A DNA stretch of 64,000 nucleotides from Bradyrhizobium viridifuturi (GTDB taxonomy: Bacteria; Pseudomonadota; Alphaproteobacteria; Rhizobiales; Xanthobacteraceae), in contig NZ_LGTB01000006.1 of NCBI RefSeq assembly GCF_001238275.1, positions 143,807 to 207,806 on the forward strand, given 5' to 3'. Both the position numbers and the translations under genes were made by a program. Below are positions 30,001 through 40,106 of the stretch, in pieces. Positions within the stretch are counted from its first letter, which is position 1. Each line of letters begins with the position of its first letter. The notes under the pieces were generated by a model. It was not told where the DNA came from. It did no database searches and saw only the letters and a program-made list of their open reading frames with translations.

Positions 30001-30379
30001 CAGGCGTGCTGGTCCGAGGTGTGGTTGACGACGAGCTCGGTAATGACGCGCAGGCCGCGCTTCTTGGCCTCCTGGATGAAGCGCTTGAAGTCCTTCATGG
30101 TCCCGAAATCGGGATTGATGTCGCCGTAATCGCCGATGTCGTAGCCGTCGTCGCGGCCGGGCGAGGGATAGAACGGCAGCAGCCACAGCGCCGTGACGCC
30201 GAGCTCCTGCAGATAGCCGAGCTTCTCCGTCAGCCCGGTAAAGTCGCCGATGCCGTCATTGTTGCTGTCGGCGAACGCCTTGACATGCAGCTGGTAGATG
30301 ATGGCGTCCTTGTACCACAGCTGGTCCGCGGTCTCGGTCGCGCCTTCGCCTCGGTATTGACGGAGGAGAATACGTTCAT
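27072..30379 (-). CDS. treS: trehalose synthase fused to maltokinase (TreS-Mak), frameshifted near the start
   Basis: About 1,102 residues once repaired. The N-terminal GH13 trehalose synthase has [29 protein letters not shown] (nucleophile), [12 protein letters not shown] and [11 protein letters not shown]. The C-terminal maltokinase has [14 protein letters not shown] and [11 protein letters not shown]. The fused enzyme interconverts trehalose and maltose and phosphorylates maltose to maltose-1-phosphate for GlgE. The first 11 codons (ATG 30379, [11 protein letters not shown]) and the rest are in different frames; one missing base near 30347 restores [16 protein letters not shown]. Without the repair the annotated start would wrongly fall at 30098. 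It is ten bases downstream of glgE. Confidence 0.93.
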
Positions 30380-30389
30380 GACGGCTCCT

Positions 30390-32339
30390 TCAGGCGACAC
30401 AGCGCAACAGCAACGCGGGATCGCGCGCAGGATCGAGACGCAGGCGGATGCCTCCCCATTCGAGCGCATGACGCTCGCCGCTGACAAGGTCTTCCACTTC
30501 CGCGGCGGGGCGGCGGTCATCGCCGCGGCCGACCATGACGTCGCCGAGCGGAAGCCAGACCTCGCGCGGTTCTGACGACAGTGCAATCGCGGCCGCGATC
30601 ACATTGCCCTGATCGGCCGCCTCCTTGATGAAGCCGATCACGCCGCCGTCATCGATATTGATAAAGCGCAGATTGACGAATTGTTGCAGCGCCGGATTGC
30701 CGCGCCGGATCCGATTGAGCGTCGCGATGTAAGGCTTGATGTTCCCGTGCTCGTCCCAGTCGCGCACCCTGATCTCGTACTTCTCGGAGTTGAGATATTC
30801 CTCGCGGCCGGGCACCGGCGTGTGCTCGAGCAGCTCGAAGCCGCTATAGATGCCATAGCTGCTTGAAAGCGTCGCGGCGAGCGCGAGGCGCGACTTGAAC
30901 ATCCAGGATTCGCCGCTTTGCAGGTGGAAGGGCAGGATGTCCGGTGTGTTGACGAAGAAATTCGGCCGAAAGAAGTCACGCTCGGGATACGAGGTCAACT
31001 CGCCGAGATACTGCTCGAGCTCGGCGCGCTGCGTGCGCCAGGTGAAGTAAGTATAGGACTGCGTGAAGCCGAGCTTGGCGAGGCCTTTGATCAGCTTCGG
31101 CCGCGCGAAGGCTTCCGAAAGGAACAGCACGTCGGCATCGCGATCCTGTACCTCGCGGATCAGCCATTCCCAGAATGCCAGCGGCTTGGTGTGCGGATTG
31201 TCGACCCGGAAGATTTTCACGCCCTGGTCGACCCAGAACAGCACGGTATCGCGCAGCGCGCGCCACAGCGCGGCGGCATCCTCGCAGCTGAAGTCGGGAT
31301 TGACGACATCGTCCCAGCGTTGCGGCCGATGTTCGGCGCTGCGCATCGATCCGTCCGGACGCCGCTTGAACCACTCCGGATGCTCGGTCAGCCAGGGATG
31401 GTCGGGTGAGCATTGCACGGCGAAATCGAGCGCGACCTCGAGGCCGTGCGCCTTGCATGCCGCAACGAACGCGCGGAAGTCGTCGAGCGTGCCGAGCTCG
31501 GGGTGCACCGCGTCGTGGCCGCCTTTGGCCGAACCGATCGCATAGGGACTGCCGGGTTCGCCCGCCTGCGCGATGGCGGCGTTGTTGCGGCCCTTGCGAT
31601 GCGTCTGCCCGATCGGGTGGATCGGCGCCAGCAGCACGACGTCAAAGCCCATCGCGGCGATGTCGGGAAGCCGCGCGATGCAATCGTTGAACGTCGCGTG
31701 CCGGCCTGGCGTCCTGCCTTGGCTGCGCGGAAACATCTGGTACCAGGCGCCGCTGCGTGCGCGCGGCCGGTCGGCGGTGAGGGGATACAGCTGCGATCGC
31801 ATCAGGTCGCGGCGAAACTGGCTGCCGGCCATCGCCTCGCGCAATTCGGGTGCCAGCAGCGCGCCCGGCTCGCCGGTCTGCAGAAAGACTTCGCACTGCC
31901 TGATGATGACGGCAGCCGCTGCAGGTCCGCCGGCCTGGGCCTGAGTCAGCATGCCGGCGCCTTCAAGCGCGTCCAGCGTGTGATCGCCGCCGTCGCGCTG
32001 CTTCTGCGCGAAGCGGTGCCGCCAGGTGGCGAATTGGTCGGTCCAGGCCTCGATCGCGAAACTGTAGCGGCCGGGCCGGTCGGGCACGAAGCTGCCGCCC
32101 CAGCGATCGTCGCTGTGCGGCGTCATCGGTGCGGATTGCCAATCGTCGTCGCCTTCGCGCCGCCACACCAATGCCGCCGATATTACGTCATGTCCGTCCC
32201 GGTAGATGTCAGCCCACACCTCGACCGGCTCGCCCGCGACGCGCTTGACCGGGAAGCGGCCGCCATCGACCGACGGATAGACATCGGTGATATGAAAAGT
32301 GCCATGGGCACTCTCGACAGGCCGGAGGGTTTTGTTCAC
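30390..32339 (-). CDS. glgE: alpha-1,4-glucan:maltose-1-phosphate maltosyltransferase (GlgE)
   Basis: A 649-residue GH13 subfamily 3 enzyme that extends alpha-1,4-glucans with maltosyl units from maltose-1-phosphate. Diagnostic motifs are IYPSVDGGRFPVKR near the start (as VYPSVDGGRFPVKR), ALDFAVQCSPDHPW, the nucleophile region FRVDNPHTKPLAFWEW, LFLSEAFARPKLI and NFFVNTPDILPF. It is the promoter-proximal gene of the six-gene operon. A candidate EcfG promoter lies between it and divergent malQ. Confidence 0.96.
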   Translation of the reverse strand: MNKTLRPVESAHGTFHITDVYPSVDGGRFPVKRVAGEPVEVWADIYRDGHDVISAALVWRREGDDDWQSAPMTPHSDDRWGGSFVPDRPGRYSFAIEAWTDQFATWRHRFAQKQRDGGDHTLDALEGAGMLTQAQAGGPAAAAVIIRQCEVFLQTGEPGALLAPELREAMAGSQFRRDLMRSQLYPLTADRPRARSGAWYQMFPRSQGRTPGRHATFNDCIARLPDIAAMGFDVVLLAPIHPIGQTHRKGRNNAAIAQAGEPGSPYAIGSAKGGHDAVHPELGTLDDFRAFVAACKAHGLEVALDFAVQCSPDHPWLTEHPEWFKRRPDGSMRSAEHRPQRWDDVVNPDFSCEDAAALWRALRDTVLFWVDQGVKIFRVDNPHTKPLAFWEWLIREVQDRDADVLFLSEAFARPKLIKGLAKLGFTQSYTYFTWRTQRAELEQYLGELTSYPERDFFRPNFFVNTPDILPFHLQSGESWMFKSRLALAATLSSSYGIYSGFELLEHTPVPGREEYLNSEKYEIRVRDWDEHGNIKPYIATLNRIRRGNPALQQFVNLRFINIDDGGVIGFIKEAADQGNVIAAAIALSSEPREVWLPLGDVMVGRGDDRRPAAEVEDLVSGERHALEWGGIRLRLDPARDPALLLRCVA

Positions 32340-32408
32340 GGTGATGCCGCCATTGAAAATGCAAATGACGTCCCGACGCCGGGAAGGAGGCGCGCCAGAC
32401 CCATATAG

Positions 32409-32434
32409 AAAGCCGCTCGCCGGACAATGGTTCC
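32409..32434 (-). promoter_or_regulatory. possible EcfG-type promoter for the glgE operon
   Basis: On the minus strand, GGAAC (32434-32430), a 17-base spacer, then CTTT (32412-32409), three of four bases of CGTT. Its -35 forms a palindrome with the -35 of the opposing motif (GTTCCCGGCGGGAAC, 32430-32444). It lies about 70 bases before the glgE start. Confidence 0.4.
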
Positions 32435-32439
32435 CGGCG

Positions 32440-32464
32440 GGAACGCTTGATAGGGTAGAGCGTT
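32440..32464 (+). promoter_or_regulatory. EcfG-type general stress promoter for malQ and the GH15 gene
   Basis: GGAAC at 32440-32444, a 16-base spacer, then CGTT at 32461-32464: a perfect match to GGAAC-N16/17-CGTT. It lies about 79 bases before the malQ ATG. Confidence 0.6.
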
Positions 32465-32542
32465 GAACATCAACTATCCCTTTCCCGTATCAGTACAATT
32501 TAGCAACGATCCCAATACCGTTGCGAGCAAGTAGCGTGCCGA

Positions 32543-34488
32543 ATGGACCTTTACGCCAAAGCCCAGAGCCTGGGAATCCAGACCGAGTATATCGATGGGA
32601 GCGGTCACCGCCGTGTGACAACCCCCGAGGCGCTGACGGCGATCCTCGCCGCGCTGCCGCCCCACACGCCGCGGCGGATCGTGATCGACCCCGTGGTCGT
32701 CAGAGGCGGCCATGGCGGGCAGACGCAGCTCTCCGAGGCGGCCCAGCTGCCGGTGCAATGGAAGCTCACCAACGGCAGCGCGGTGCTCGCGCAAGGCGGG
32801 GCGGATGCGCGGAACGTGACATGGCCGGGCGGCCTGCCCGAGGGCGTGCACCGCTTGCAGCTCACGGACGCATCCGGCAGCGAGGAGCTGCCGCTGCTGG
32901 TGGCGCCGGACGGTGCGTTCGGCGGCGCGTTCGACCGCTGCTGGGTGATCGCGGTCCAGCTCTACGGCGTGCGGTCCGCGCGCAACTGGGGCGTCGGCGA
33001 CTTCACCGATCTGGAGGGCCTGCTCGCATTCGCGCATCGGCTCGGCGCGACGGCGTCGGGCTCAATCCGCTGCATGCGCTGTTCGACGATCGGCCTGGCG
33101 ATTGCAGCCCGTATTCGCCGAACAGCCGGCTGTTCCTCAACGCGCTGTATATCGACGTCGAGAAGATTCCCGAATTCCGCAGCGATGCGGCGACGCAGGC
33201 TGCGCTGGCGCACCTCCGCAGTAACGACATGGTCGACTATGTCGGCGTTGCGGCGCTGAAATGGCCGGCGCTGCGCGCGGCCTTCGCCGCCTTCAAGGCC
33301 AATCCCGGCCTCGGCCGCTGGCAGGATTTCGAGGCCTACCGCAGGGAGCAGGGCACCTTGCTGTCGCGCTTCGCCTGCTTCGAGGTGATGCGGCACAAGT
33401 TCAACACGCCGTGGTGGGAGTGGCCGGATGATTGGCGGCAGCCCGACGATGCGGCCTGCGCGAAACTGCACCGGGCACGCGACACCGCCGCCGAGGTCGA
33501 GTTCGTCGAGTTCGTGCAATGGACCGCCGACCGCCAGCTCGGCGCCTGCCAGGCGCTCGCGCACAAGCTCGGCATGCGGGTCGGGCTCTATCTCGACGTC
33601 GCGGTCGGCGTGCAGTCTGACGGTTTCGATGCCTGGAATGAACAGGTCGCGATCTCGCGCCATCTCGGCGTCGGCGCGCCGCCGGATCCGCTCAACACCG
33701 CGGGCCAGGATTGGGGCCTCGCGGGCTTCAATGCCGCGGGTCTCGAGCAGCGCGCGTTCGAACCGTTCCGGCAGATGCTGCGCGCCTCGATGCACCACGC
33801 CGGCGCGATCCGGCTCGACCACGCCTTCGGCTTGAAGCGGCTTTATCTCGTGCCGCGCGGCTTCGGCCCGGCCAATGGTGCCTATGTGCTGATGCCGTTC
33901 GAAGCGCTGCTGGCGGCGACCGCGCAGGAGAGCATGGCCAGCCGTTGTGTCGTGATTGGTGAGGATCTCGGCACCGTGCCGCCGGGCTTCCGCGAACAGA
34001 TGAACGGCTGGGGCATCTGGTCTTATCTGGTCATGATGTTCGAGACCGACGATCAGGGCGTATTCCGCAACGCCGACTACTATCTGCCGGACGCGCTGGT
34101 CACCTTCAACACCCACGACCTCTCGACCTATGCCGGCTGGCGCTCGTTCAGCGACCTCAAGACCAAGCGCGCGCTCGGGATCGACCCCGGCGAGACCGAC
34201 GAAGGGCGCTGGCACGCGCTCGGCCAGCTCGACGACGTGCTGCGCCGCCACGACATCCACCACAACGATTTCTATTCGGTGGCGAGCTTCATGGCGCGGA
34301 CGGCGTCGCGGATGATGGCGGTGTCGATGGAGGACCTGCTCGGCATCGTCGAGCAGCCGAACATCCCCGGCACCGTCTACGAGCATCCGAACTGGAAGCG
34401 GCGGTTGCCGGTCTCGATCGAGCATCTCGCGTCGGCGATCGACATCGACGCGCTCAAGCGGGCAACCCGCGAGCGGTCGCATGCCTGA
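32543..34488 (+). CDS. malQ: 4-alpha-glucanotransferase (MalQ), frameshifted
   Basis: About 648 residues once repaired; GH77 amylomaltase. The N-terminal part (to FAHRLGA) and the rest (from DGVGLNPLHALFDDRPG) are in different frames, and one missing G next to 33049 joins them as RLGADGVGLNPLHALF. Catalytic regions are AIRLDHAFGLKRLYLVPRG (nucleophile Asp), VIGEDLGTVPPGFREQM (acid/base Glu) and VTFNTHDLSTYAGW. It disproportionates maltodextrins released during glycogen turnover. A GH15 gene follows 18 bases later. It is divergent from the glgE operon. Confidence 0.93.
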
Positions 34489-34506
34489 CAACGCGGAGCA
34501 CGGCGC

Positions 34507-36315
34507 GTGGCTTCCCGGATCGAAGACTACGGACTGATCGGTGATTGCGAGACCGCGGCGCTGGTCGGCCGCGATGGCTCGATCGACTGGCTGTGCTGGC
34601 CGGCGTTCGATTCCGATGCCTGCTTCGCGGCGCTGCTCGGCACCTCGCGCAATGGCCGCTGGCAGCTGGCGCCGGCCGGAGCGATCAAGCGGACCTCGCG
34701 CCGCTATCGTGCCGATACGCTGATCCTGGAGACCCGGTTCGAGACCGACGGCGGCGTGGTCGATCTGATCGACTTCATGCCGCCCCGCGGCAAGGCTTCC
34801 GACGTGGTCCGCCTTGTTCGCGGCGTCAGCGGCCGCGTCAAGATGCACATGAAGCTGGTGATCCGCTTCGGCTTCGGGGGCGATGTGCCATGGGTGAAGA
34901 AGAACCCGGACGGCGACGGGTTGCTGGCGATCAGCGGGCAGGACATGACCGTGCTGCGCACGCCGGTCGAGACCCGCGGCCAGGACCTCACCACGATCGC
35001 CGATTTCGAGGTCGGCGAGGGCGACAGCGTGCCGTTCGTCCTGACATACGGGGCGTCCTTTCAACCGGTACCGGGGCCGATCGATCCCGAGGCGGCGCTC
35101 AGGGATACCGAGGACTACTGGACCGAATGGTGCAGCCGCTCGACCTATGACGGCGGAGATCTGCGCGGCCTCGTGATGCGCTCGCTGATCACGCTGAAGG
35201 CGCTGACCTTCAGGCCGACCGGCGGCATCGTCGCTGCGCCGACCACGTCATTGCCGGAAAAGCTCGGCGGTGCGCGCAACTGGGACTACCGGTTCTGCTG
35301 GCTGCGCGACGCCACCTTCACGCTGCTGGCGCTGATGAATTCGGGCTATACCGAGGAAGCGGCGGCCTGGCACAATTGGCTGCTGCGGGCCGCGGCCGGC
35401 GCGCCGGCCAACATGCAGATCATGTACGGCATACTGGGCCAGCGGCGCCTGCTGGAATGGGAAGCCGGATGGCTGCCCGGCTATGAAGAGGCGCAGCCGG
35501 TCCGCGTCGGCAACGCCGCGCATGCGCAGCTGCAGCTCGACGTCTATGGCGAATTGATCGACGCCTTCCATCAGTCCCGCATGGCCAAGCTCAGGCTCGA
35601 CGAGGAGAGCTGGTCGCTGGAATGCACCGTCGTCGCTCACCTCGCCGATGTCTGGGACCAGCCCGATCACGGCATCTGGGAGCGTCGCGGCGTGCCCCGG
35701 CACTATGTGTTCTCCAAGGTGATGTGCTGGGTCGCCTTCGACCGCGCCATCAAGAGCGCCGAGCGGTTCGGCTTCAAGGCGCCGCTGCTGAAATGGCGGG
35801 TGCTGCGCGAGGCGATCCATCGCGACGTCTGCCGACGCGGCTTCGATCCCGATCTCAACAGCTTCGTCGAGAGCTACGGCTCAAAGCTGCTCGACGCCAG
35901 CCTGCTGCTGCTGCCGTCGGTCGGCTTCCTGCCGCCGGACGATCCGCGCATTCGCGGCACGATCGATGCGGTCGAACGGCACATGATGCGCGACGGCTTC
36001 GTGCTGCGCCACGATCCGCGCGAAGTGTCCGATGAGATCCAGCCGATCGAGGGTGCGTTCCTGGCCTGCAGCCTGTGGCTCGCCGACGCCCATGTGCTGG
36101 CGGGAGATCTCGACAAGGCGCAGACCATGTTCGATCGCGTGGTGGCGGTCGCCAACGATCTCGGCCTCCTGGCGGAGGAATACGACTCCGGCGCCGGCCG
36201 GCAGACCGGCAATTTCCCGCAGGCGCTGACCCATATCGCGCTGATCAACACCGCGCACAATCTCAGCGCGGCACGAGCCGACGCCGAGAAGCCTGCGGTG
36301 CAGAGGTCGAGTTGA
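34507..36315 (+). CDS. GH15 glycoside hydrolase (glucoamylase/trehalase-like)
   Basis: A 602-residue cytosolic protein of the GH15 family. An N-terminal beta domain (IEDYGLIGDCETAALVGRDG, IDWLCWPAFDS) precedes an (alpha/alpha)6 barrel with NWDYRFCWLRDATFTLLAL and the C-terminal EEYDSGAGRQTGNFPQALTH. Members act as glucoamylases or as trehalases; sequence alone does not decide which. Next to malQ and opposite the trehalose-glycogen operon, either would fit: release of glucose from maltodextrin or hydrolysis of trehalose. It has a GTG start close behind malQ. Confidence 0.85.
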   Translation: MASRIEDYGLIGDCETAALVGRDGSIDWLCWPAFDSDACFAALLGTSRNGRWQLAPAGAIKRTSRRYRADTLILETRFETDGGVVDLIDFMPPRGKASDVVRLVRGVSGRVKMHMKLVIRFGFGGDVPWVKKNPDGDGLLAISGQDMTVLRTPVETRGQDLTTIADFEVGEGDSVPFVLTYGASFQPVPGPIDPEAALRDTEDYWTEWCSRSTYDGGDLRGLVMRSLITLKALTFRPTGGIVAAPTTSLPEKLGGARNWDYRFCWLRDATFTLLALMNSGYTEEAAAWHNWLLRAAAGAPANMQIMYGILGQRRLLEWEAGWLPGYEEAQPVRVGNAAHAQLQLDVYGELIDAFHQSRMAKLRLDEESWSLECTVVAHLADVWDQPDHGIWERRGVPRHYVFSKVMCWVAFDRAIKSAERFGFKAPLLKWRVLREAIHRDVCRRGFDPDLNSFVESYGSKLLDASLLLLPSVGFLPPDDPRIRGTIDAVERHMMRDGFVLRHDPREVSDEIQPIEGAFLACSLWLADAHVLAGDLDKAQTMFDRVVAVANDLGLLAEEYDSGAGRQTGNFPQALTHIALINTAHNLSAARADAEKPAVQRSS

Positions 36316-36339
36316 AGCGCAGGGCCAAAATATCGAAAA

Positions 36340-36480
36340 CAACCCCATGCAAAGGAGCCGGCGGCTGGCGGCTACCGGCGCTCCACAAAGCGCGGCTTGA
36401 CCCGTCGGGCAAATCAGGGATACATTTCCAATATTCCGAAATTGCGTAGGCGCCTCGCCCGCCCGCAATCAGGAGAGGCG
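36340..36480. repeat. probable dispersed bradyrhizobial intergenic sequence
   Basis: Between the GH15 gene and the RTX gene. The stretch contains AACAACCCCATGCAAAG and TTGACCCGTCGGGCAAATCA, short sequences I recognise as recurring between genes in Bradyrhizobium and its relatives. They often give rise to spurious hypothetical proteins when translated. No real gene is seen here. Identification is from memory, not from a search. Confidence 0.45.
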
Positions 36481-36546
36481 AAGCCGGTTTTCGGTGCCTC
36501 CCATTGCGGTGCGGCGCAATAGGCAAGATCATCTCACCCTCGCTGT

Positions 36547-39500
36547 TCAGTGCAGGTCGACCGGCGGGTACGGCGTTCCCGGCGGCACGCCGAGATAGAG
36601 ATATTCGATGCCGAACTTGGCTGCGAACGCCGAGGCCGTATCATCGAGCAGGATCTGTCCCCCCGCATTGAGGTGCAACTCCGGCCGGGTGAAGCCATTG
36701 AGGGTGAACGCCGGCAGCGTATTCTCGTTGACGAACAGATCGTCGAATGTGTGCGACACATGGGCGAGATCGGCGAGGTTTCCGGCGAGGTCGCTCACGA
36801 CGGCGCCGTTGGCGTTGAAGCCGGTGATTGCCAGCGGCGACGTCGGCGGATTGCCTGCCGCCACGACATGGTCGAACACCAGCTTGCTCGCATCGCCAAG
36901 CAGCGCCGTCGCCGCGGCATCGAAGTTCGCCGTGCCGCCATCGTTCAGCGAGAGTGTCGGTGACCCGCCCGCGAGGTGAACGGCTTCGTCGAAGTCGAGG
37001 GTGAACCGGATCAACGATCCGGCGGTCTGCGTGCCGCTTGCGGGCGTGGCGGTGATGTCAGCGAGGTGGGGCGCGATCGTATCGATCTGCAACGTGCCGG
37101 CTGGATTGCCGACGGCGCCGGAGAGGTCGGCATCATGATTGAACTGGTCCTTCATCGTGCCGCCGTTCAGGTCGGAGCCGATGATGGCAAGGTCCGGCGT
37201 GTTCTCGCCGGCGGCGACCATGTACTGGTAGGTCAATGTGTTGGTCCCGCTGCCACTCAGGAACGACGCGAAGCCGCCGTCATTGAGCAGCAGATGCGGT
37301 TGACCGGTGACGGCCACGTTCTCGTCGAAGGTCACGGTGAAGGTCACGACGTGACCGGCATTCAGATCGCCAGACCCGGCCGTGATGTCCGTGCCCGAGG
37401 TCGTCACCGACGTCACGCCGGGGCCACCGAAAATGAAATCATCGTCGCTGAGGTTGGTCTTGGTCACATTGTCCAATGTCAGGACATTGCCGCCGCCGAA
37501 GTCGATGACCGTGTCGGCGCCGACGTTTGTGGCCAGCGCGAGCACCGCTGCGAGGTCGTGAATGCCGGCTGTCTTGAACGATCTGAGATCGATCCTGTCG
37601 TCGGTACCGGCGCCGGCGATGAAGTCGGTGATGACATCGGATCCACCGCCGGGCTTGAAGACATAGGTATCGTCGCCGGTACCCAGCATGATCAGATCAT
37701 TGCCGGCGCTGCCGGTGATGACATCATCGCCGCACCGCCGTCGATCGTCAGTTTGATCGCCGCGGCGCCGAGTCCGGACGCGTCGATGTTGTCGGCGCCG
37801 CCGAAGCCGTTGATTGTCAGAGAGTCATTGGCGGCTTCCTGACCCAAAATCGAAACCTCGGCTGGAAGGCCATCGATCAGGATGGTGCCGCCGCTCTGGG
37901 TCACGGTGATCTGATCGATCCCGTTTGTGCCCTCGACCGCCACGGTATCGGCTGCGCCGTCGCCGGTGCCGCTGCCGGCAGTCGCGGAGAGATCGACGAG
38001 CACCTGCTTGACGTCGGTGCCGGTCAGGTCGTGGACGGTGACGTGATCCGCGCCGCCGAGGGCATGGTAGGCGATCTTCTCGATGCCGTTGAGGTCCATC
38101 GTGATGTTGGCGACGTCCCGGGTGAAACGCACCCGCGAGCCGTTGGCCGAGATGTCGATATTCTCGGCGATATTCGCGCCGTTGAATTGCAGCGTGTCCG
38201 CGCCAGCCTGTCCTTCGACCGTATCGCTGCCATCGCCGGGATTCCAGATATAGGTGTCGTCGCCGGCGCCGAGCAGCGCGGTGTCGTTGCCTTGGCCGCC
38301 GATGACCGTGTCATTGCCGGCGCTGCCGATGATCAGATCGTTTCCAGCACCGCCGTTGATGGTCAGCGCGATCGCTCCCGCCGCGACGCCGGACGCGTTG
38401 ATCTGGTCGTCGCCGCCCTGTCCGTTGATCTGCAGCACGTCGGTCGCATCCTGGCCATGGACCAGGATCTGCGCGGCTAGGCCGTTGACCAGGATGTCGT
38501 TGCCGCTCTGTGTCACGGTGATGATGTCGGCACCCGCGCTGCCGTTGGCGATCACCGTGTCGAGCGCGCCATCGGGGTTGCCGCCCGTGGCGGACAGGTC
38601 GATCGCAACCTGTTGGGCATCGGTGCCGGAGAGGTCGTTGACCGTGATCGTGTCCGCGCCGCCGAGGGTGTGGATATCGATCTTCTCGACGCCATTGAGG
38701 TCCATCGTGATGTTGGCAACGTCGCGGGTCAGCCTGACGCGGGAGCCGTTGGCGGAGATGTCGAATTGCTCGCTGATGTTCGCGCCGTTGAACACCAGCG
38801 TGTCGGTGCCGGACTGCCCCTCGACGATGTCGCTGCCGTCTCCGGGGTTCCAGATGTAGGTGTCGTCGCCGGCGCCGAGCAGGGCGGTGTCGTCGCCGCG
38901 GCCGCCGGTCACGGTGTCGTTGCCGTCGCCACCCAGGATGAGATCGGCGCCCTGGCTGCCGATGATCGTGTCGTTGCCGTCGCCGGCGTCGATCGTGAGC
39001 GCGAGCTGTCCGGCGGGCAAGGCGGATGCATTGATGATGTCGTCGCCGCCGGAGGCGTTGATCACGAGGGAGTCATTGGCGCCTTCCGGACCGATGATGG
39101 TGACGTCGGCCGCAAGCCCGCTGACAACGACGTTGCCGCCGATCAACGCAGCGGTGATCTGATCCGCGTTACCGCTGCCGTCGACCGTCACCGTGTCGGC
39201 GGCGCCGTCGCCGCCGCCTCCGCTGGCCTGTAGATCCACAGTCACATGCCTGACGTCGGTGCCGGTGAGGTCGTTGACCGTGACCTGGTCGGCGCCGCCC
39301 AGCGCCTTGAAGTTGATGTTCTCGATGCCGTTGAGGTCCATCGTGACGTTGGCGACGTCCCGGGTGAAACGCACCCGCGAGCCGTTGGCCGAGATGTCGA
39401 TCTTTTCGGCGATATTGGCGCCGTTGAATTGCAGCGTGTCGTTGCCGGCGCCACCCTCGACGGTGTCGCTGCCGTCGCCGGGATTCCAGATGTAGGTATC

Positions 39501-40088
39501 GTCGCCATTGCCGAGCAGCGCGGTGTCATTGCCGCGGCCTCCGGTGACGATGTCGTTGCCGTCACCGCCGATCAGCAGGTCGTCACCGTCGCCGCCGGTG
39601 ATGGTGTCGTTTCCGTCGCCGCCATCGAGCGTCAGCGAGATCAGCGCCGCGAGCCCGTTGCCGGCCGTGATGACGTCGTCACCGCCGCCGGCGTGGAGAA
39701 CCAGATTCTCGGCCGTGCTGATGTCGACGGAGAGCGGGTCGGGGCTGGTCCGGTTCAGGCTGACATGGCTGCCGTTGGCCGCGATGACGAAGACCTCGCT
39801 GGCGTCCTCTCCCTGGATCACGGCGGTATCGTTGCCGGCTCCTCCATCCAATGTGACCGGCGGGAGAGCGCCATTGCTGGCGTCGAGCGTGATGGTGTCA
39901 TCGCCGCCCTGGCCGAAAATGTTGATGGCCGTCGTGTTGGCGGTGGTGGACGGCCCACCCGCGATCGGAACCGCGCCCCCGTCGACTGCGATGACGCCGG
40001 CTGCGTCGCGGCTGGTGGTGATGGTGTCGTCGGCGGCATCGCCGATCACGGAGAGGACTCCTGCGGCGAGATTGGCGGTCACGGCCAT
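36547..40088 (-). CDS. RTX-type calcium-binding repeat protein, frameshifted
   Basis: About 1,180 residues once repaired. It is rich in GGxGxD nonapeptides (GGDGNDTITGGDGDD, GGRGNDTALLGNGDD) that bind Ca2+ in parallel beta-rolls. It is presumably exported by a type I system, since there is no signal peptide and the transporter is not in the window. The middle consists of tandem ~200-residue modules, each with ISANGSRVR(F/L)TRDVANIT. The C-terminal part carries bacterial Ig-like repeats (LSLNDGGTANFDAAATALL). The frame breaks near 37730: one missing C (plus strand) joins TIDGGAGDDVITGSAGNDLI. ATG 40088 is preferred (GGAG eight bases upstream) over TTG 40106. Confidence 0.85.
38060..39500 (-). 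repeat. tandem ~0.6-kb coding modules in the RTX gene
   Basis: Three copies of a module recur. The shared stretch encoding MDLNG(I/V)E is found at about 38088, 38694 and 39330, giving periods of about 606 and 636 bases (202 and 212 codons). Within each copy the DNA remains highly similar, suggesting recent duplication or gene conversion. Confidence 0.7.
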
Positions 40089-40106
40089 GAATTGCACTCC
40101 GGTCAA

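Noticed and set aside
27072..30098. treS as a complete gene starting at 30098
   Set aside because: That start removes the first strand and loop of the GH13 barrel; homologous sequence continues upstream in frame to about 30347 and, after one base, to ATG 30379.
38000..39600. Regularly repeated DNA that at first suggests a CRISPR or satellite array
   Set aside because: The periods (about 600 bases and, within these, 27-base steps) are coding repeats of the RTX protein in frame; there are no spacers or cas genes.
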